A stretch of DNA of 64,000 nt from Leptodactylus fallax (taxonomy: Eukaryota; Chordata; Amphibia; Anura; Leptodactylidae). Shown one piece after another: positions 10,948-22,834 of the stretch; within the stretch, counting starts at the first letter, position 1, and every line of letters begins with the position of its first letter. Under the pieces are notes generated by a model. The model worked only from the letters and a program-made list of their open reading frames with translations. It made no database searches and was not told where the DNA came from. Location: NCBI GenBank assembly GCA_947044405.1, contig CAMRHE010000166.1, positions 2,419,501 to 2,483,500 on the forward strand. The letters are read 5' to 3'. The translations under genes and the position numbers were made by a program.

Positions 10948-11429
10948 CTTTACAGCAAAATCTTCCAAATGCAAGCACCACACCTCAAATCAACTCCAGG
11001 CCTTTTATCTGCTTAATTGAGAATGACATAATGAAGGCATTGTCCACACCTGCCCATGAAACAGCCTTTGACTCAATTGTCCAATTACATTTGGTCCCTT
11101 TAAAAACAGGGTGGCACATGTTAAGGAGCTGAAACTCCTAAACCCTTCATCCAATTTTAATGGAAGCTGAAAGTCTGAACTTTATGTCCATGTCCATTAT
11201 ATAACTATAACTTGAATATGTTTCAGTAAACAGGTAAAAAAAAAACAAAATTTGTGTCAGTGTCCAAATATATATGGACCTGACTGTATAATTAAAACCA
11301 CATGCTTGGTATTGTGTAGATTCTCCATGTGCTACCAAAACAGCTCTTACTTAATAAGGCATAGACTCCATACAGACTTCTGAAGGTGCTCTAGTAGTGC
11401 ATATGGCACAAATTTATTACCAGTAAATC

Positions 11430-11600
11430 CTTTAGAGGGGTTGTCTGGCACAAAAATGATTTTTTTATACTGGTGACCTGTTCCCAGGATAGGCATCACT
11501 ATGTAGTCTGTGGGGGTCTGAATCCTTGACTCTTCACAGATCAGCTATTTTGGAAGGCACCAAAAGTTACAGCAATGGACAGGGAGCGCATGCAACTGCC
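11430..11600. repeat. Fragment of a common frog interspersed repeat
   Basis: The sequence (GGGGTTGTCTGGCAC, CCCAGGATAGGCATCACTA, TGTGGGGGTCTGAATCC, CAGATCAGCT) resembles a very common amphibian repeat as I remember it. No target duplication is visible. The class is left open. Confidence 0.5.
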
Positions 11601-11677
11601 CCTATTAAAGTAATAGAAGTGCTATTCATATTACGTAATGTGACTAGTTGCAGCTGCACATGCTTCCTTCCACTCCA

Positions 11678-11678
<1 letters not shown>

Positions 11679-11713
<35 letters not shown>

Positions 11714-14700
11714 GTCCTTTAATAGTCCCACAATGGGGAAATTCAGTGTGTGTTACAGCAGCAAAGATAAGATAAGATAAGCAGATACAAATACAAATAC
11801 AACATGTACAGGAATGTTCCAAGGTGAGAGGCATTACATTAATAGCAGACAGACAGAAAGGACGTAGCAGAGGGGGGGGGGTTTAACAGGCAGAGAGATA
11901 TTTCAGTTCTCTGTATGTAATGATCTCCGCTTAGGTCGGTGTTGGTTGTACAGCCTAACCGCGGTGGGGAGGAAAGACTTCCGATAGCGCTCCTTCTCAC
12001 ACCTAGGGTGGAGCAGTCGGTCACTGACAGTACTGCCCAGCGCGATCACAGTCTCATGCATGGGATGGGAGTTATTCTCCTGCATGGAGCTCACCACGGA
12101 CAGTATCCTTCTGTCACCCACCGCCTGCACTGGGTCCAGTGGGCTCCCCAGGACAGAGCTGGCCCTTCTAATCAGCTTGTCAAGTTTATTTCTGTCCCTG
12201 GTTGATATACTGCTCCCCCAGCAGGCCACTCCAAAGAAGATGGCTGATGCCACTACAGAGTTGAAGAAAGTCCTAAGAAGTGCCCCCCGGATTCCAAAGG
12301 CTCTCAGCTTCCTAAGCAGGTAGAGCCTGCTGTGGCCCTTCCTGTACAGGGCCTCCATATGATCTGCCCAGTCCAGCTTATTATTAAGGAGCAAACCCAG
12401 GAACTTATAGGTGTTCACAATCTCGATGCCCGTCCCCAGGATGTCCACTGGTTTTGGAGGGCATCTGCCTTTACGGAAGTCCACCACCATCTCCTTGGTC
12501 TTCCCCGCGTTAATCTTCAGGTGGTTCTGGTGGCACCAGTCCACAAAAACCAGTTCAGTTCTCTGTACTCCCTGTCATCATCGTTTATGATGAGGCCTAC
12601 TATTGCAGAGTCGTCAGAATACTTCTGTAGGTAGCTGCTGGATGAGTTGCACCTAAAATCAGCAGTGTACAGTGTGAAGAGAAAAGGGGCGAGAACTGTA
12701 CCCTGAGGTGCCCCCCGTATTACAGATTACGGTACCTGACACACAGTCTTGGGCTCTCACGTATTGAGGTCGATTTGTGAGGTAGTCTAGGATCCAGTTG
12801 GAGAGGTGGTGGTCCACTCCAGCGAGGCCCAGCTTGTCTCTCAGTAACCTGGGCTGTATGGTGTTAAAAGCACTGGAGAAATCAAAGAACATTATTCTCA
12901 CCGTGTTCCCTGGTTTTTCCAGGTGAGACAGAGCACTGTGCAGAAGGTGGATGATGGCATCATCTACCCCAATGCCCGGTCGATAAGCAAACTGGAGAGG
13001 GTCCATAGCAGGGCTCACTAGAGGGCGAAGATGTGTGAGAACCAATCTCTCTAAGATCTTCATCAAGTGGGATGTCAGTGCTACAGGTCTGTAGTCGTTG
13101 AGGTCCATAGGGTGAGGTTTCTTTGGAACTGGTACCACACAAGAAGATTTCCATAATTCAGGGACTATTTCCTGCCTTAGGCTCATATTATACATATATG
13201 TAATTATAGCACACAGCTGGTCCCCACAAGTCTTAATTAGCCTTGCACTGATGTCATCTGGCCCTGCGGCTTTCCTCGCCTTGATCTTTTTCATCTCCTT
13301 CCTCACCTGGGCCCGTGTGAAGGTCAGACTGTGGTCAGACAAAGACAGATTTCTGGATTTACTGGTCTGTTGGGAAGTAGCCACATGGGGTGAATGGGGT
13401 GAAGTCATTGTGGTGAGGGGAGCTGAAGGACATGCTGGGGTGGGAGGAGCTGGTGTGTGATCAAATCTGTTGAAGAATAGGTTTAGTTCATTAAGCCAAT
13501 TAACATCTGCCTCAATCTGGCAGACAGACTGTTTATGACCCGAAATTGACTTAAGCCCCTCCCAGTACCCCCTTATGTCTTTTCTTTCCATTTTCTTTTC
13601 CATTTTTTCCTTATAACTGGCTTTTCCTTGCCTGATTAGATGCCTCAGCTCCTTTTGTACTTCCCTCAACCCCTCCTTATCTCTTGTCCTAAATGCCATC
13701 TTTTTCTCCTTAAGTAGTGTTTTTATATCAGAGTTAATCCATGGTTTGTTATTGGAGAAGCACCTCACCACTTTTGTGGGTACTGTGTTGTCCACACAAA
13801 AATTAATGTAGTCCGTTATGCAGTGTGTGAGTCCTTCTATATCTTCTCCATACGAATCCTGCAAAACTTCCCATGCGGTTGTGTCAAAACAATCCCTCAG
13901 AGCCTCATCACTCTCCTTGGACCATATCCTCACTGTGCGGGTGACAGCTGGTTCTCTACGTACAAGTGGCTTGTACACAGGTCGGAGATGTACTAGGTTG
14001 TGATCTGATCTTCCCAGGGGCGGTAGGGCTGATGAGTTATATGCCTCCCTCACGTTGGCAAAGAACAAGTCCAGTGTTTTGTTGTCTCTTGTGTGGCAGG
14101 TTACATACTGTGTGAAACTGGGAAGTGTGGATGATGGAGAGGCGTGGTTGAAATCGCCAGACACAAGAAGGAGGGCCTGGGGGTGCTGAGACTGTAGGAC
14201 CTCGCAGGCAGCGTCAGCTTTCGCAGAGGGGGGGACATATGCAGCTATCACGATGACATGTGATAGTTCCCTTGGTAGATAGAAAGGTCTCATGCTCACA
14301 GCTAATAGTTCAATGTCCTTACAGCAAGTTTGCTCCTTAATCACAATGTGCCTAGGATTGCACCATCTATTATTCACAAACATTGCCAGCCCCCCTCCTT
14401 TCCTCTTACCGCTCTCCCTTGTCCTGTCTGCCCGAAGGAGTTTAAAACCATCCAAGGAGACCAGAGAGTCAGGAGTAACTTCAGTGAGCCAAGTCTCTGT
14501 AAGTAGCATCATGCTGCACACCCGAAACGCCTGATGATGCCTGGTGAGCGCTGTTAGTTCATCCATCTTGTTTGCAAGAGATCTCACATTGCCCATAATG
14601 ATGGAGGGAACAGTTGGTCGGTAACGACTCTTTTTAATCCTCTGAAGAGTTCCTGCTCTGCAGCCCCTCCCCCGCTTTTTCTTTCTCCAGAGTTCTTGGG

Positions 14701-14862
14701 GGATGGGTGGCCAAATGGTATGCAGCCCTGTTGTTGTGACTCTAAGCTGCAGTAATTTCTCTCTTGTGTAGACAAAAGAAATGCCTGCACACACAAGAGT
14801 TCCCATTTCAGCAGGACAAAAAGACAGATAAAAACAAAAAAAAGTATCACAAAGGTCCAATT
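11679..14862 (-). mobile_element. Rex1-like LINE retrotransposon, copy 1
   Basis: A minus-strand non-LTR element. Its 3' end (left) has an (ATA)n tail followed by TAGTCCTTTAATAGTCCCAC and a GATAA repeat, typical of the CR1/L2/Rex1 group. Near-identity with copy 2 (15735-19052) extends to about 14862 and then stops, so the 5' end here is either truncated or of a different subtype. The coding region carries an endonuclease and a reverse transcriptase. Confidence 0.85.
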
Positions 14863-14893
14863 CCAAGTAACAGTGTGCTGTAACATCTGGCAC
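11903..14893 (-). pseudogene. LINE endonuclease/reverse transcriptase, frameshifted (copy 1)
   Basis: Frame 1 (14893 to 12659) contains the apurinic-type endonuclease (MGNVRSLANKMDELTALT, LLTETWL, VSGDFNHASP, GRSDHNLVHL) and the front of the reverse transcriptase (KKPHPMDLNDYRPVALTS; motif A FFDFSSAFNTIQP). At the C run near 12707-12712 the frame breaks. Copy 2 has five C at this point and copy 1 has six. The catalytic YSDD motif and the C-terminal domain (12544-11903, GVACWGSSISTRDRNK) follow in other frames. One base in a homopolymer is thus the main defect, which may be real or a sequencing error. A separate ORF1 is not seen. Confidence 0.85.
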
Positions 14894-15154
14894 ACAGAGG
14901 CTGCTGGAATACCTAATCTGTGTGGGGTCTCAGTCTCAGATATAAAATCTTGCACAAAAACATGCACTAATCTGACTCCCATTGTTTTTTTATTATGGGA
15001 AGAAGTGATTGAAGGGGATGAGGATAAAAAGTCAAGGTGAGGCATATACTGGAAATGTTGGCGTTTTGTGAGTCATGTTATACATCTGGAACTTGAAAAC
15101 TGTATTACAAAATAGGTGCTGCTTAGACTCTGAATATGTGCTTGTGTTTGTTGC
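14863..15154. other. Spacer or divergent 5' part of LINE copy 1
   Basis: The sequence does not match LINE copy 2 and shows no recognised motif. It may be the 5' region of another LINE subtype or flanking DNA. Confidence 0.35.
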
Positions 15155-15949
15155 TTAAATGGAGTCTAAAACTGTTGATATTGATTTTTCACTAAACACA
15201 TGTAGGAATAGCCTTTAGAAAGGCTATTCTAGCCCTACCTCTGTTTTTGCCCTGCTCACCTCCATTTTTGAAATAAATATTTTTTTTCATATATGTTAAT
15301 GAAGCACAGGGACCACATTGTCATACCCCTGAATACCACCTTCTGGGCTGTTGCATCATGCCCCCTTCATGCAAATGAGCTGTCCGGATAACTATCTTCG
15401 CCGGCTAAGCAGCCGACACTGTCTTCAGTTGGATCCAAATCCCACGCATGTGCTGTAGGCTCGGACCGAACCTGAAGTTCGGCCTTCTTTATTCTATTCC
15501 TACACGAGCGTAGTGCGCAGGCGCGATACGCTCATGCAGTTCTAAGGAGTACTGAGCTACTAAACATGCTCAGTACTCCTTAGAATAAAGATGGCCGGAG
15601 GAGCATGAGACTGTAGGCTCGGCCCAAACCCGAAGTGCTCCCTGAGCTTCATTAACATATATGAAAAAGACGATTTACTTAAAAAACGGTGGCAGGCAGG
15701 ACAAAAACAGAGGTAGGGCTAGAATAGCCTTTCTAATAATAATAATAATAATAATAATAGTCCTTTAATAGTCCCACAATGGGGAAATTCAGTGTGTTAC
15801 AGCAGCAAAGATAAGATAAGATAAGCAGATACAAATACAAATACAACATGTACAGGAATGTTCCAAGGTGAGAGGCATTACATTAATAGCAGACAGACAG
15901 ATAGGATGTAGCAGAGGAGGGGGGGGGATATAACAGGCAGAGAGATATT

Positions 15950-18895
15950 TCAGTTCTCTGTGTGTAATGATCTCCGCTTAGGTTGGTGTTGGTTGTACAG
16001 CCTAACCGCGGTGGGGAGGAAAGACTTCCGATAGCGCTCCTTCTCACACCTAGGGTGGAGCAGTCGGTCACTGACAGTACTGCTCAGCGCGATCACAGTC
16101 TCATGCATGGGATGGGACTTCTTCTTCTGCATGGAGCTCACCACAGACAGTATCCTTCTGTCACCCACCACCTGCATTGGGTCCAGTGGGCTCCCCAGGA
16201 CAGAGCTGGCCCTTCTAATCAGCTTGTCAAGTTTATTTCTGTCCCTGGTTGATATACTGCTCCCCCAGCAGGCCACTCAAAAGAAGATGGCTGATGCCAC
16301 TACCGAGTTGAAGAAAGTTCTAAGAAGTGCCCCCCGGATTCCAAAGGCTCTCAGTTTCCTAAGCAGGTAGAGCCTGCTGTGGCCCTTCCTGTACAGGGCC
16401 TCCATATGATCTGCCCAGTCCAGCTTATTATTAAGGAGCAAACCCAGGTACTTATAGGTGTTCACAATCTCGATGCCCGTCCCCAGGATGTCCACTGGAT
16501 TTGGAGGGCATCTGCCTTTGCGGAAGTCCACCACCATCTCCTTGGTCTTCCCCGCGTTAATCTACAGGTGGTTCCGCTGGCACCAGTCCACAAAATCCCG
16601 GTTCAGTTCTCTGTACTCCCTGTCATCATCATCTGTGATGAGACCCACTATTGCAGAGTCGTCAGAATACTTCTGTAGGTAGCAGCTGGATGAGTTGCAC
16701 CTAAAATCTGCAGTGTACAGTGTGAAGAGGAAAGGGGCGAGAACCGTACCCTGAGGTGCCCCCGTATTACAGATCACGGTACCTGACACACAGTCTTGGG
16801 CTCTCACGTATTGAGGTCGATTTGTGAGGTAGTCTAGGATCCAGTTGGAGAGGTGGTGGTCCACTCCAGCAAGACCCAGCTTGTCCCTCAATAACCTGGG
16901 CTGTATGGTGTTAAAAGCACTGGAGAAGTCAAAGAACATTATTCTCACTGTGTTCCCTGGTTTCTCCAGGTGAGACAGAGCCCTGTGCAGAAGATGGATG
17001 ATGGCATCATCTACCCCAATGCCCGGCCGATAAGCAAACTGGAGGGGGTCCATAGCGGGGCTCACTAGAGGGCGGAGATGTGTGAGAACCAATCTCTCCA
17101 AGATCTTCATCAGGTGGGATGTCAGTGCTACAGGTCTGTAGTCGTTGAGGTCCATAGGGTGGGGTTTCTTTGGAACTGGTACCACACAAGAAGATTTCCA
17201 TAATTCAGGGACTATTTCCTGCCTCAGGCTCATATTATACATATATGTAATTATACCATACAGCAGGTCCCCGCAAGTCTTAATTAGCCTTGCACTGATG
17301 TCATCTGGCCCTGCGGCTTTCCTCGCCTTGATCTTTTTCATCTCCTTCCTCACCTGGGCCCGTGTGAAGGTCAGACTGTGGCCAGATAAAGACGGATTTC
17401 TGGATTTACTGGTCTGTTGGGAAGTGGCCGCATGGGGAAAAGTCATTGTGGTGGGGGAAGCTGAAGGACATACTGGGGTGGGAGGAGCTGGTGTGTGATC
17501 AAATCTGTTGAAGAATAGGTTTAGTTCATTAAGCCAATTAACATCTGCCTCAATCTGGCAGACAGACTGTTTATGACCCGAAATTGACTTAAGCCCCTCC
17601 CAGACCCCCCTTATGTCTTTTCTTTCCATTTGCTTTTCCATTTTTTCTTTATAACTGGCTTTTCCCTGCCTGATTTGATTCCTCAGCTCCTTTTGTACTT
17701 CCCTCAACCCCTCCTTATCTCTTGTCCTGAATGCCATCTTTTTCTCCTTAAGTAGTGTTTTTATATCAGAGTTAATCCATGGTTTGTTATTGGAGAAGCA
17801 CCTCACCACTTTTGTCGTTACTGTGTTGTCCACACAAAAATTAATGTAGTCTGTTATGCAGTGTGTGAGTCCTTCTATATCTTCCCCATAAGAATCCTGC
17901 AGAACTTCCCATGTGGTTGTGTCAAAACAATCCCTCAGAGCCTCATCACTCTCCTCGGACCATATCCTCACTGTGCGGGTGACAGCAGGTTCTCTATGTA
18001 CAAATGGCTTGTACACAGGTTGGAGATGTACTAGGTTGTGATCCGATCTCCCCAGGGGCGGTAGGGCTGATGAGTTATATGCCTCCCTCACGTTGGCAAA
18101 GAACAAGTCCAGTGTTTTGTTGTCTCTTGTGTGGCAGGTTACATACTGTGTGAAACTGGGCAGTGTGGATGATGGAGAGGCATGGTTGAAATCACCCGAC
18201 AGAAGAAAGAGGGCCTGGGGATGTTTTAACTGTAACTGGCTCAGCGTGGCTTGTAGGACCTCGCAGGCAGTGTCAGCTTTCGCAGAGGGGGGGACATATG
18301 CAGCTATCACGATGACATGTGATAGTTCCCTTGGTAGGTAGAAAGGTCTCATGCTCACAGCTAATAGTTCAATGTCCTTACAGCAAGTTTGCTCCTTAAT
18401 CACAATGTGCCTAGGATTACACCATCTATTATTCACAAACATTGCCAGCCCTCCTCCTTTCCTCTTACCGCTCTCCCTTGTCCTGTCTGCCCGAAGGAGT
18501 TTAAAACCATCCAAGGAGACCAGAGGGTCAGGAGTAACTTCAGTGAGCCAAGTCTCTGTAAGTAGCATCATGCTGCATGCCCGAAACTCCTGATGATGCC
18601 TGGTGAGAGCTGTTAGTTCATCCATCTTGTTTGCAAGAGATCTCACATTGCCCATGATGATGGAGGGAACAGCTGGTCGGTAACGCCTCTTTTTAATCCT
18701 CTGAAGAGTTCCTGCTCTGCATCCCCTCACCCGCTTTTTCTTTCTCCAAATCTCACGGGGGATGTGTGACCAGATGGTATGCCATCCTGCTGTGTCTCTG
18801 AGCTGCAGAATTTCCTCTCTTGTATAGACAAAGGAATTGTCTGCATACACAAAAGATCCCATTTTCAAGCAGAACAAAAGACAGATAAAAAACAA
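15950..18895 (-). pseudogene. LINE endonuclease/reverse transcriptase with two nonsense codons (copy 2)
   Basis: The first 777 codons are open (18895 to 16562). They hold a short N-terminal region, the endonuclease (GNVRSLANKMDELTAL; LSGDFNHASP; GRSDHNLVHL) and the reverse transcriptase with motif A FFDFSSAFNTIQP, GAPQGTVLAP and the catalytic YSDDSAIVG. After QRNHL a TAG replaces the Lys codon present in copy 1. About 90 codons later, after SAIFF, a TGA replaces a Gly codon. The C-terminal domain then continues to 15950. Both defects are single-base changes in the same frame. The active site reads SDD where most LINEs have ADD. Confidence 0.85.
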
Positions 18896-19036
18896 AAAAA
18901 AGTATCACAAGGGTCCAAGTCTTTGTGTGTGTTTCTTCATAGTGCAAAAGTCCTTAAGTAGAGAGGTACAAAACGAGTCATAGAAAGAAAAATAAGATAG
19001 AGAGTCTCAGAGCTGCTGTAGCTGGCAGCCACTCCA

Positions 19037-19050
19037 GCGGCGCCATCTTG
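19037..19050 (-). promoter_or_regulatory. YY1-like motif at the LINE 5' end
   Basis: The minus strand reads CAAGATGGCGCCGC within the first bases of the element. AAGATGGC is the core recognised by YY1, which fixes the transcription start of human L1. A role in this LINE is inference. Confidence 0.45.
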
Positions 19051-19129
19051 GGAAAAAAAAAAAAAAAAAAGGCTATTCTTACATGTGTTTAGTGAAAAAT
19101 CAATATCACCAATGATAGACTCCCTTTAA

Positions 19130-19959
19130 GCATAATCATAGTCTGATATTAGGGAAAGGGGTAACTGGAGAGATAACTACAACATAAGGAAAAGTAATAA
19201 CAACAAAAGATATAAGACAAGAAACTAAAAAAATAGTGCATACAAGGTGTCATCAGTGAAGATAATCTGAATGTATGTATAATATGATCGTCCTAATCAG
19301 AGTTATACCGATGGGCTAATAAATGGAGTGCCAAACAGACCATTAGGACTGATAATGGGATAATTTATCCTCAAGAATACGAACTATATGATCAAATTGT
19401 TGGGTTTCCCATATTTTTAATATACTTCCAGCTAATAGCTATCGTCCATTTGCTACCAATAGTATGTGCAAAATTAGTTTTCTGTATTTCTTTTGGAGGC
19501 CGGCAGGTCCACATTTAGTAGGGTCAAAGATGAAGTTTGGTGGCTTTAGAGATGTAGTTTTGAGGCGTTATGAGACATTCTACCTGATTCCAGTGTGCCA
19601 TGGCAATGGGGCATGATTACCATATGTGGGTCATAGTTCCAATTACCCCACAGTTTCTGAAATAAGAGTCAGAGTATGTGGGGGAGAGTTTAGACAATTG
19701 GACTGGTGACAGCTATCTTGTGAGGAATAGAGATCCATTGCCATGAAATCCGGGAACCTATTGAAGTCTCCCAGGCTTGTCTGGCATTCATTTACATTAG
19801 AAGCTGCTCTATGCAGCCTGTAATACAAATGCCAGTATTTTGCAATGCATTAGCATTGTAATGCATTACATTAGTGATAGTACATCTGGCCCCGCAAAAA
19901 AAATGCCTTATGCATGGAAATATAAAAAAAATTCTAAGACATTTTTTTTTCTTTTGCAA
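19130..19959. other. No recognised feature
   Basis: AT-rich sequence without clear frames, ends or repeats. Confidence 0.4.
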
Positions 19960-20330
19960 AGTTTTGGATTTTTTTAAGGGGTTAAAATGTTTAAAAAAAA
20001 ATAGTTAAATTTAGTATTATCAGAATCGTACTGGCCCATAGAATACAGGTGACATGTCATTTTGGCTGCACAGTGAACGCTGTAAAAACAAAGCCCGTAA
20101 ATGCAGTTCTTCTCCAATTCCACTCCATTCTGAATTATTATCCAGCTTCCTTGTACATTGTACAGAATAATAAATGGTACCATTACAAAGTACAATTTAT
20201 CCTGCAAACATTAAGCCCTCATATGGCTCTGTGAACTGAAAAATAAAAAAGTTATGGGGTTTAGAAGATAGGAAGGTCAAAAACGAAAATTAAAAATCAA
20301 AAAATGCCTGTGACGCGAAGGGGTTAAGAA
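19960..20330 (+). repeat. Interspersed repeat, copy 1 (AAAAAGTTATGG family)
   Basis: Shares an order of motifs with 48890-49395: poly-A tract, GTCATTT, CATATGGCTCTGTGAA, then AAAATAAAAAAGTTATGG and AAAACGAAAATTAAAAA, ending in a GGGGTTAA motif. This is a common frog repeat, class unknown to me. Confidence 0.55.
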
Positions 20331-21100
20331 GTTAATTATGTGTGCAAACCTGCACCAGAAATCTGAGATTTGGCTTTTTATGGCAGATTCCAGGGTTTGT
20401 GTAGCAAGGAAGACTGCCTTGGACTCTTGTATAATATTCTATAATGAACAGAAACCCAACTGAAACAGAAAATATTAGAATAGCCTGATATATGCACATG
20501 TACAATCAAATTAATGAGTGCATGAGCACTACTTACAGTATTTAATACAGCAAATGCTGTACTTATTATAAATACACAATAGTCAAGATATGTTGTGTTA
20601 TGGTCAACAGGTATGTATATAGACCAGTGGTCTATAAAAAAGTCAGAGATTAAGTAGTCAGCATGACGTACAATAATTGTAAGGATTTTGAACCCTATAT
20701 AATTCATATCATAACAACAACCAATAAACTGGTTGATTAAACTTCCATTTCAATGCAATCTTTGTCCATTACTTTTTTGTGCAAATATAATTCTTCTCTG
20801 GTGGATATGACTTTTGCCAGAACACAGTACTCTGAGTGATCTGATGAAAGCCAGCTCTGTGGGGGGCACTTAGCCAGGTCTTTTTGTTTTATAAACTCAT
20901 ATAAATCTTTCCAGCCTTGTTGAAATTAACAAACGCCTACTTTAGAGTGTTCAGCTGTAAAGTCATACTTTACTTTTACACTTGCTTCAAGGTAAAAGAA
21001 ACTACTTGCACAGGCAATTGCAGCCTTCTAACTAGGCTAGATCACAGCCCAGATATTAGGAGGCCATGCCTCATGCTTTCTCCCCTTATTGCCTTCTCCC
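20331..21100. other. No recognised feature
   Basis: A 109-codon minus frame (20378-20707) has no recognisable motif and looks accidental. No element ends were found. Confidence 0.4.
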
Positions 21101-21137
21101 CTCCGACTGGACCAACAGCCTATTGTTTAATTGTTCT

Positions 21138-21178
21138 GCACTTGAAAAAGGGGCGTCAGACCCCGAAACGTGTCGTGC
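21138..21178 (+). ncRNA. Hammerhead-like fold, probably from a Penelope-type terminal repeat
   Basis: The plus strand has GCAC, TTGAAAAA, GGGG-loop-CCCC, GAAAC, a very short stem region, GTC and GTGC in that order. This is the layout of a minimal type I hammerhead ribozyme (stem I GCAC/GTGC, stem II GGGG/CCCC, GAAA core, GTC cleavage triplet). Such ribozymes are known in Penelope-like retroelements. The other core strand should read CTGATGA but here is CTTGAAAA, so cleavage is doubtful. A related fold with the same altered core lies at 29479-29529. Confidence 0.5.
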
Positions 21179-21411
21179 CTTCCAATACAGAGACTTGCTT
21201 TTCATCCATGTGACTAAGGAGCTTTATTCCTAAGAGTGCCTTTTTGTCCCTGGGTGACCCCACCCTTTGTTCTTAACATCTACCTAAGTTATGTCCTTCT
21301 TGTATACTAGGTCTCAAAATTGCGCACAATAGTTTGTGTGGCCATACTAGCTATTTGTATAGAGGCATAACTGGCTTGCGTTTTTGAAAATCTCAGCATG
21401 TCAATTATACC

Positions 21412-21605
21412 TGCAGTTAGGCTGGCGTTCTCGCTATAGGTATAATAAGGGCAGAAAATTTGCAGAGGAAAACTCTGTGAAAACGCAATGAAAAATGCTG
21501 TAGAAAAAAAACGCAAAGCGTTTCCGCCAATGTTTTTTACACAGCGGTTTTTTTTTTTTTTTTTGCTGTGTTTCGCTACATAGGGCCATAGCGTAATATG
21601 CTTTG
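21412..21605. repeat. Fragment of the GTAGCGTTTT / AAACGCTGTG MITE family
   Basis: Shares TATAGGTATAATA, GAGGAAAACTCTG and AAACGC-rich segments with 50926-51240 and with the complete-looking copy at 26433-26748. The ends are incomplete. Confidence 0.5.
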
Positions 21606-21639
21606 AAAAATGTCCCTTTTAGCCTGTGTACTTTTGTTT

Positions 21640-22080
21640 TTAAGGGCACTGTCCCAGATTATGGACCTAAACTCATCCCTTAGCTGATTAATATTGGCCA
21701 TTTGGAAGTCCAGATTATTTGTACACTCTCTACTAAACATCTTACTTGAAAATGTACTACTACTTGTAATACTACTTGTATTATATTGTGGTCACTATTA
21801 CCCAGGGGAACTTTTGATATTCTGTCAGGTGTGTTGCTTAAAATGAGATCTAGAAGTGCCCCCTCTCATGTTAGGTCCAGCACTAGTTGGGAAAAGTAAT
21901 CTTTATTGTCGAAAACCTGTTACATTTGATGGACCTGCAGGTATCTGTTTCCCAATTTATATTGGGGTAGTTGAAATCCCCCATAATAATTACCTCATTG
22001 TTTTTAGCTGAATCCTCTGTTTGTCCCATTAGTAAATGTTCCCCTTCCCCATGATATTTGGAGACTTATAACAGATCCCT
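21640..22080 (-). pseudogene. CR1-like LINE endonuclease fragment
   Basis: The minus strand encodes IIMGDFNYPNINW followed by LLDLILSNTPDRISKV and PLGNSDHNII. GDFN and SDHN are the hallmark endonuclease motifs of CR1-type LINEs. The piece covers only the second half of the endonuclease plus part of the linker toward the reverse transcriptase, and it contains at least one stop (TGA) between the motifs. No reverse transcriptase follows, so this is an old truncated relic. It differs clearly from the Rex1-like copies at 11679 and 15735. Confidence 0.75.
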
Positions 22081-22830
22081 ATTAGTACTTTATTTTTATT
22101 TTTACCTCCCCTGACTTGCTTAGCAAAACATCAGCAACTAAAAGCTTGCTTCATTATACCAAACTTTCATCTGCAACATCGAAAAACCTGGAGTCCCTAA
22201 GGTCATTTTCTAAGATTACAAATGATCTGTATGGAAATCAATGATCTTAGTATGACCTCTCAGGATTTGACAAGAAAATAATTTCTACAGTTCATCAGCA
22301 GGCATACACTTATGAATAGATTATGCCTTGTCAGTATGTACGGGATTACCAGTTTAGAATTGTCATATAATGATCAATGGCCTTAACTATACACAAATAT
22401 GCACGCCTATTGGCACATACTATTCCAACAGGTAGTGGCCGATATTTTACTCACCGATCCCCGCTTGTGTCCAATACAGCCTCTGTTTCTACCTCCTGAG
22501 GGCGATTGTAGCATTCTGCAGCGTCTGCAGCTTGGAGTCACAAGTGGTGGTCAGATGCAACAGTAGCAGAGATCTGTGAGTAAAACATTGGCCTTCACCC
22601 TTTGGAATAATTGAATAGGTAGCAGCCAAACTTGTGTGGCAACAGGGGAGGTGAGTTAAAAACATGCAGTTATACTCACCTCTCCTGGGCATCCAGTGGT
22701 GCCCCAGTATCCTCTCCAGGCCTCTTCTAGACTGCGTCTGATGTCATGCACCCTGGGGTAACCACTGAGGCCCCTGACTAAGCCTCAGTGGTCATGTGGG
22801 GCCCACCAAGCATCATGACATCCCACATGA
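22081..22830. other. No recognised gene
   Basis: Contains a short TCACCTCTCCTGGGC stretch (22676-22690) reminiscent of the module shared by the hAT elements, but no clear element boundary. Confidence 0.35.
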
Positions 22831-22834
22831 CTGC

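Larger units (their letters stand above)
8540..11286 (-). mobile_element. Tc1-like transposon with a hAT element inserted in it
   Basis: The left end (CAGTTAGGTCCATAAATATT after TA at 8538-8539) and the right end (AATATATATGGACCTGACTG before TA at 11287-11288) are inverted versions of one another and flanked by the TA target. Without the hAT at 9834-10947 and one copy of its target duplication, the element is about 1.6 kb, the standard Tc1 size. The transposase gene lies on the minus strand at 8793-9820 and is broken. Both terminal repeats look intact, so the copy might still be mobilised in trans. Confidence 0.9.
15735..19052 (-). mobile_element. Rex1-like LINE retrotransposon, copy 2, apparently full length
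   Basis: The 3' end at the left has an (ATA)n tail at 15734-15757. The 5' end at 19052 begins CCCAAGATGGCGCCGCTGG, a natural-looking start for a LINE 5' UTR. Both ends lie inside the palindromic MITE 15155-19129, so the boundaries are well constrained. The 3.3-kb copy is very similar to the one at 11679-14862. An A run (19053-19070) adjoins the 5' end. I saw no clear target duplication. Confidence 0.85.
15155..19129. mobile_element. Palindromic TTAA MITE split by LINE copy 2
   Basis: The left end (TTAAATGGAGTCTAAAACTG, then GATTTTTCACTAAACACATG) and the reversed right end (TTAAAGGGAGTCTATCATTG, then the same GATTTTTCACTAAACACATG) are long inverted repeats flanked by TTAA. Inner inverted segments (AGAAAGGCTATTCTAGCCCT near 15220 and its inverse near 15715) add a second palindrome. 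The LINE occupies 15735-19052. Related fragments lie at 23262-23420 and 56425-56510. Confidence 0.8.

Noticed and set aside
15300..15700. Bidirectional promoter from the GC-rich inverted segments
   Set aside because: The symmetry belongs to the palindromic MITE; no gene is attached on either side.
20378..20707. 109-codon frame with hydrophobic segments as a host membrane protein
   Set aside because: No family motif or repeat of the frame elsewhere; its composition is that of AT-rich non-coding DNA.
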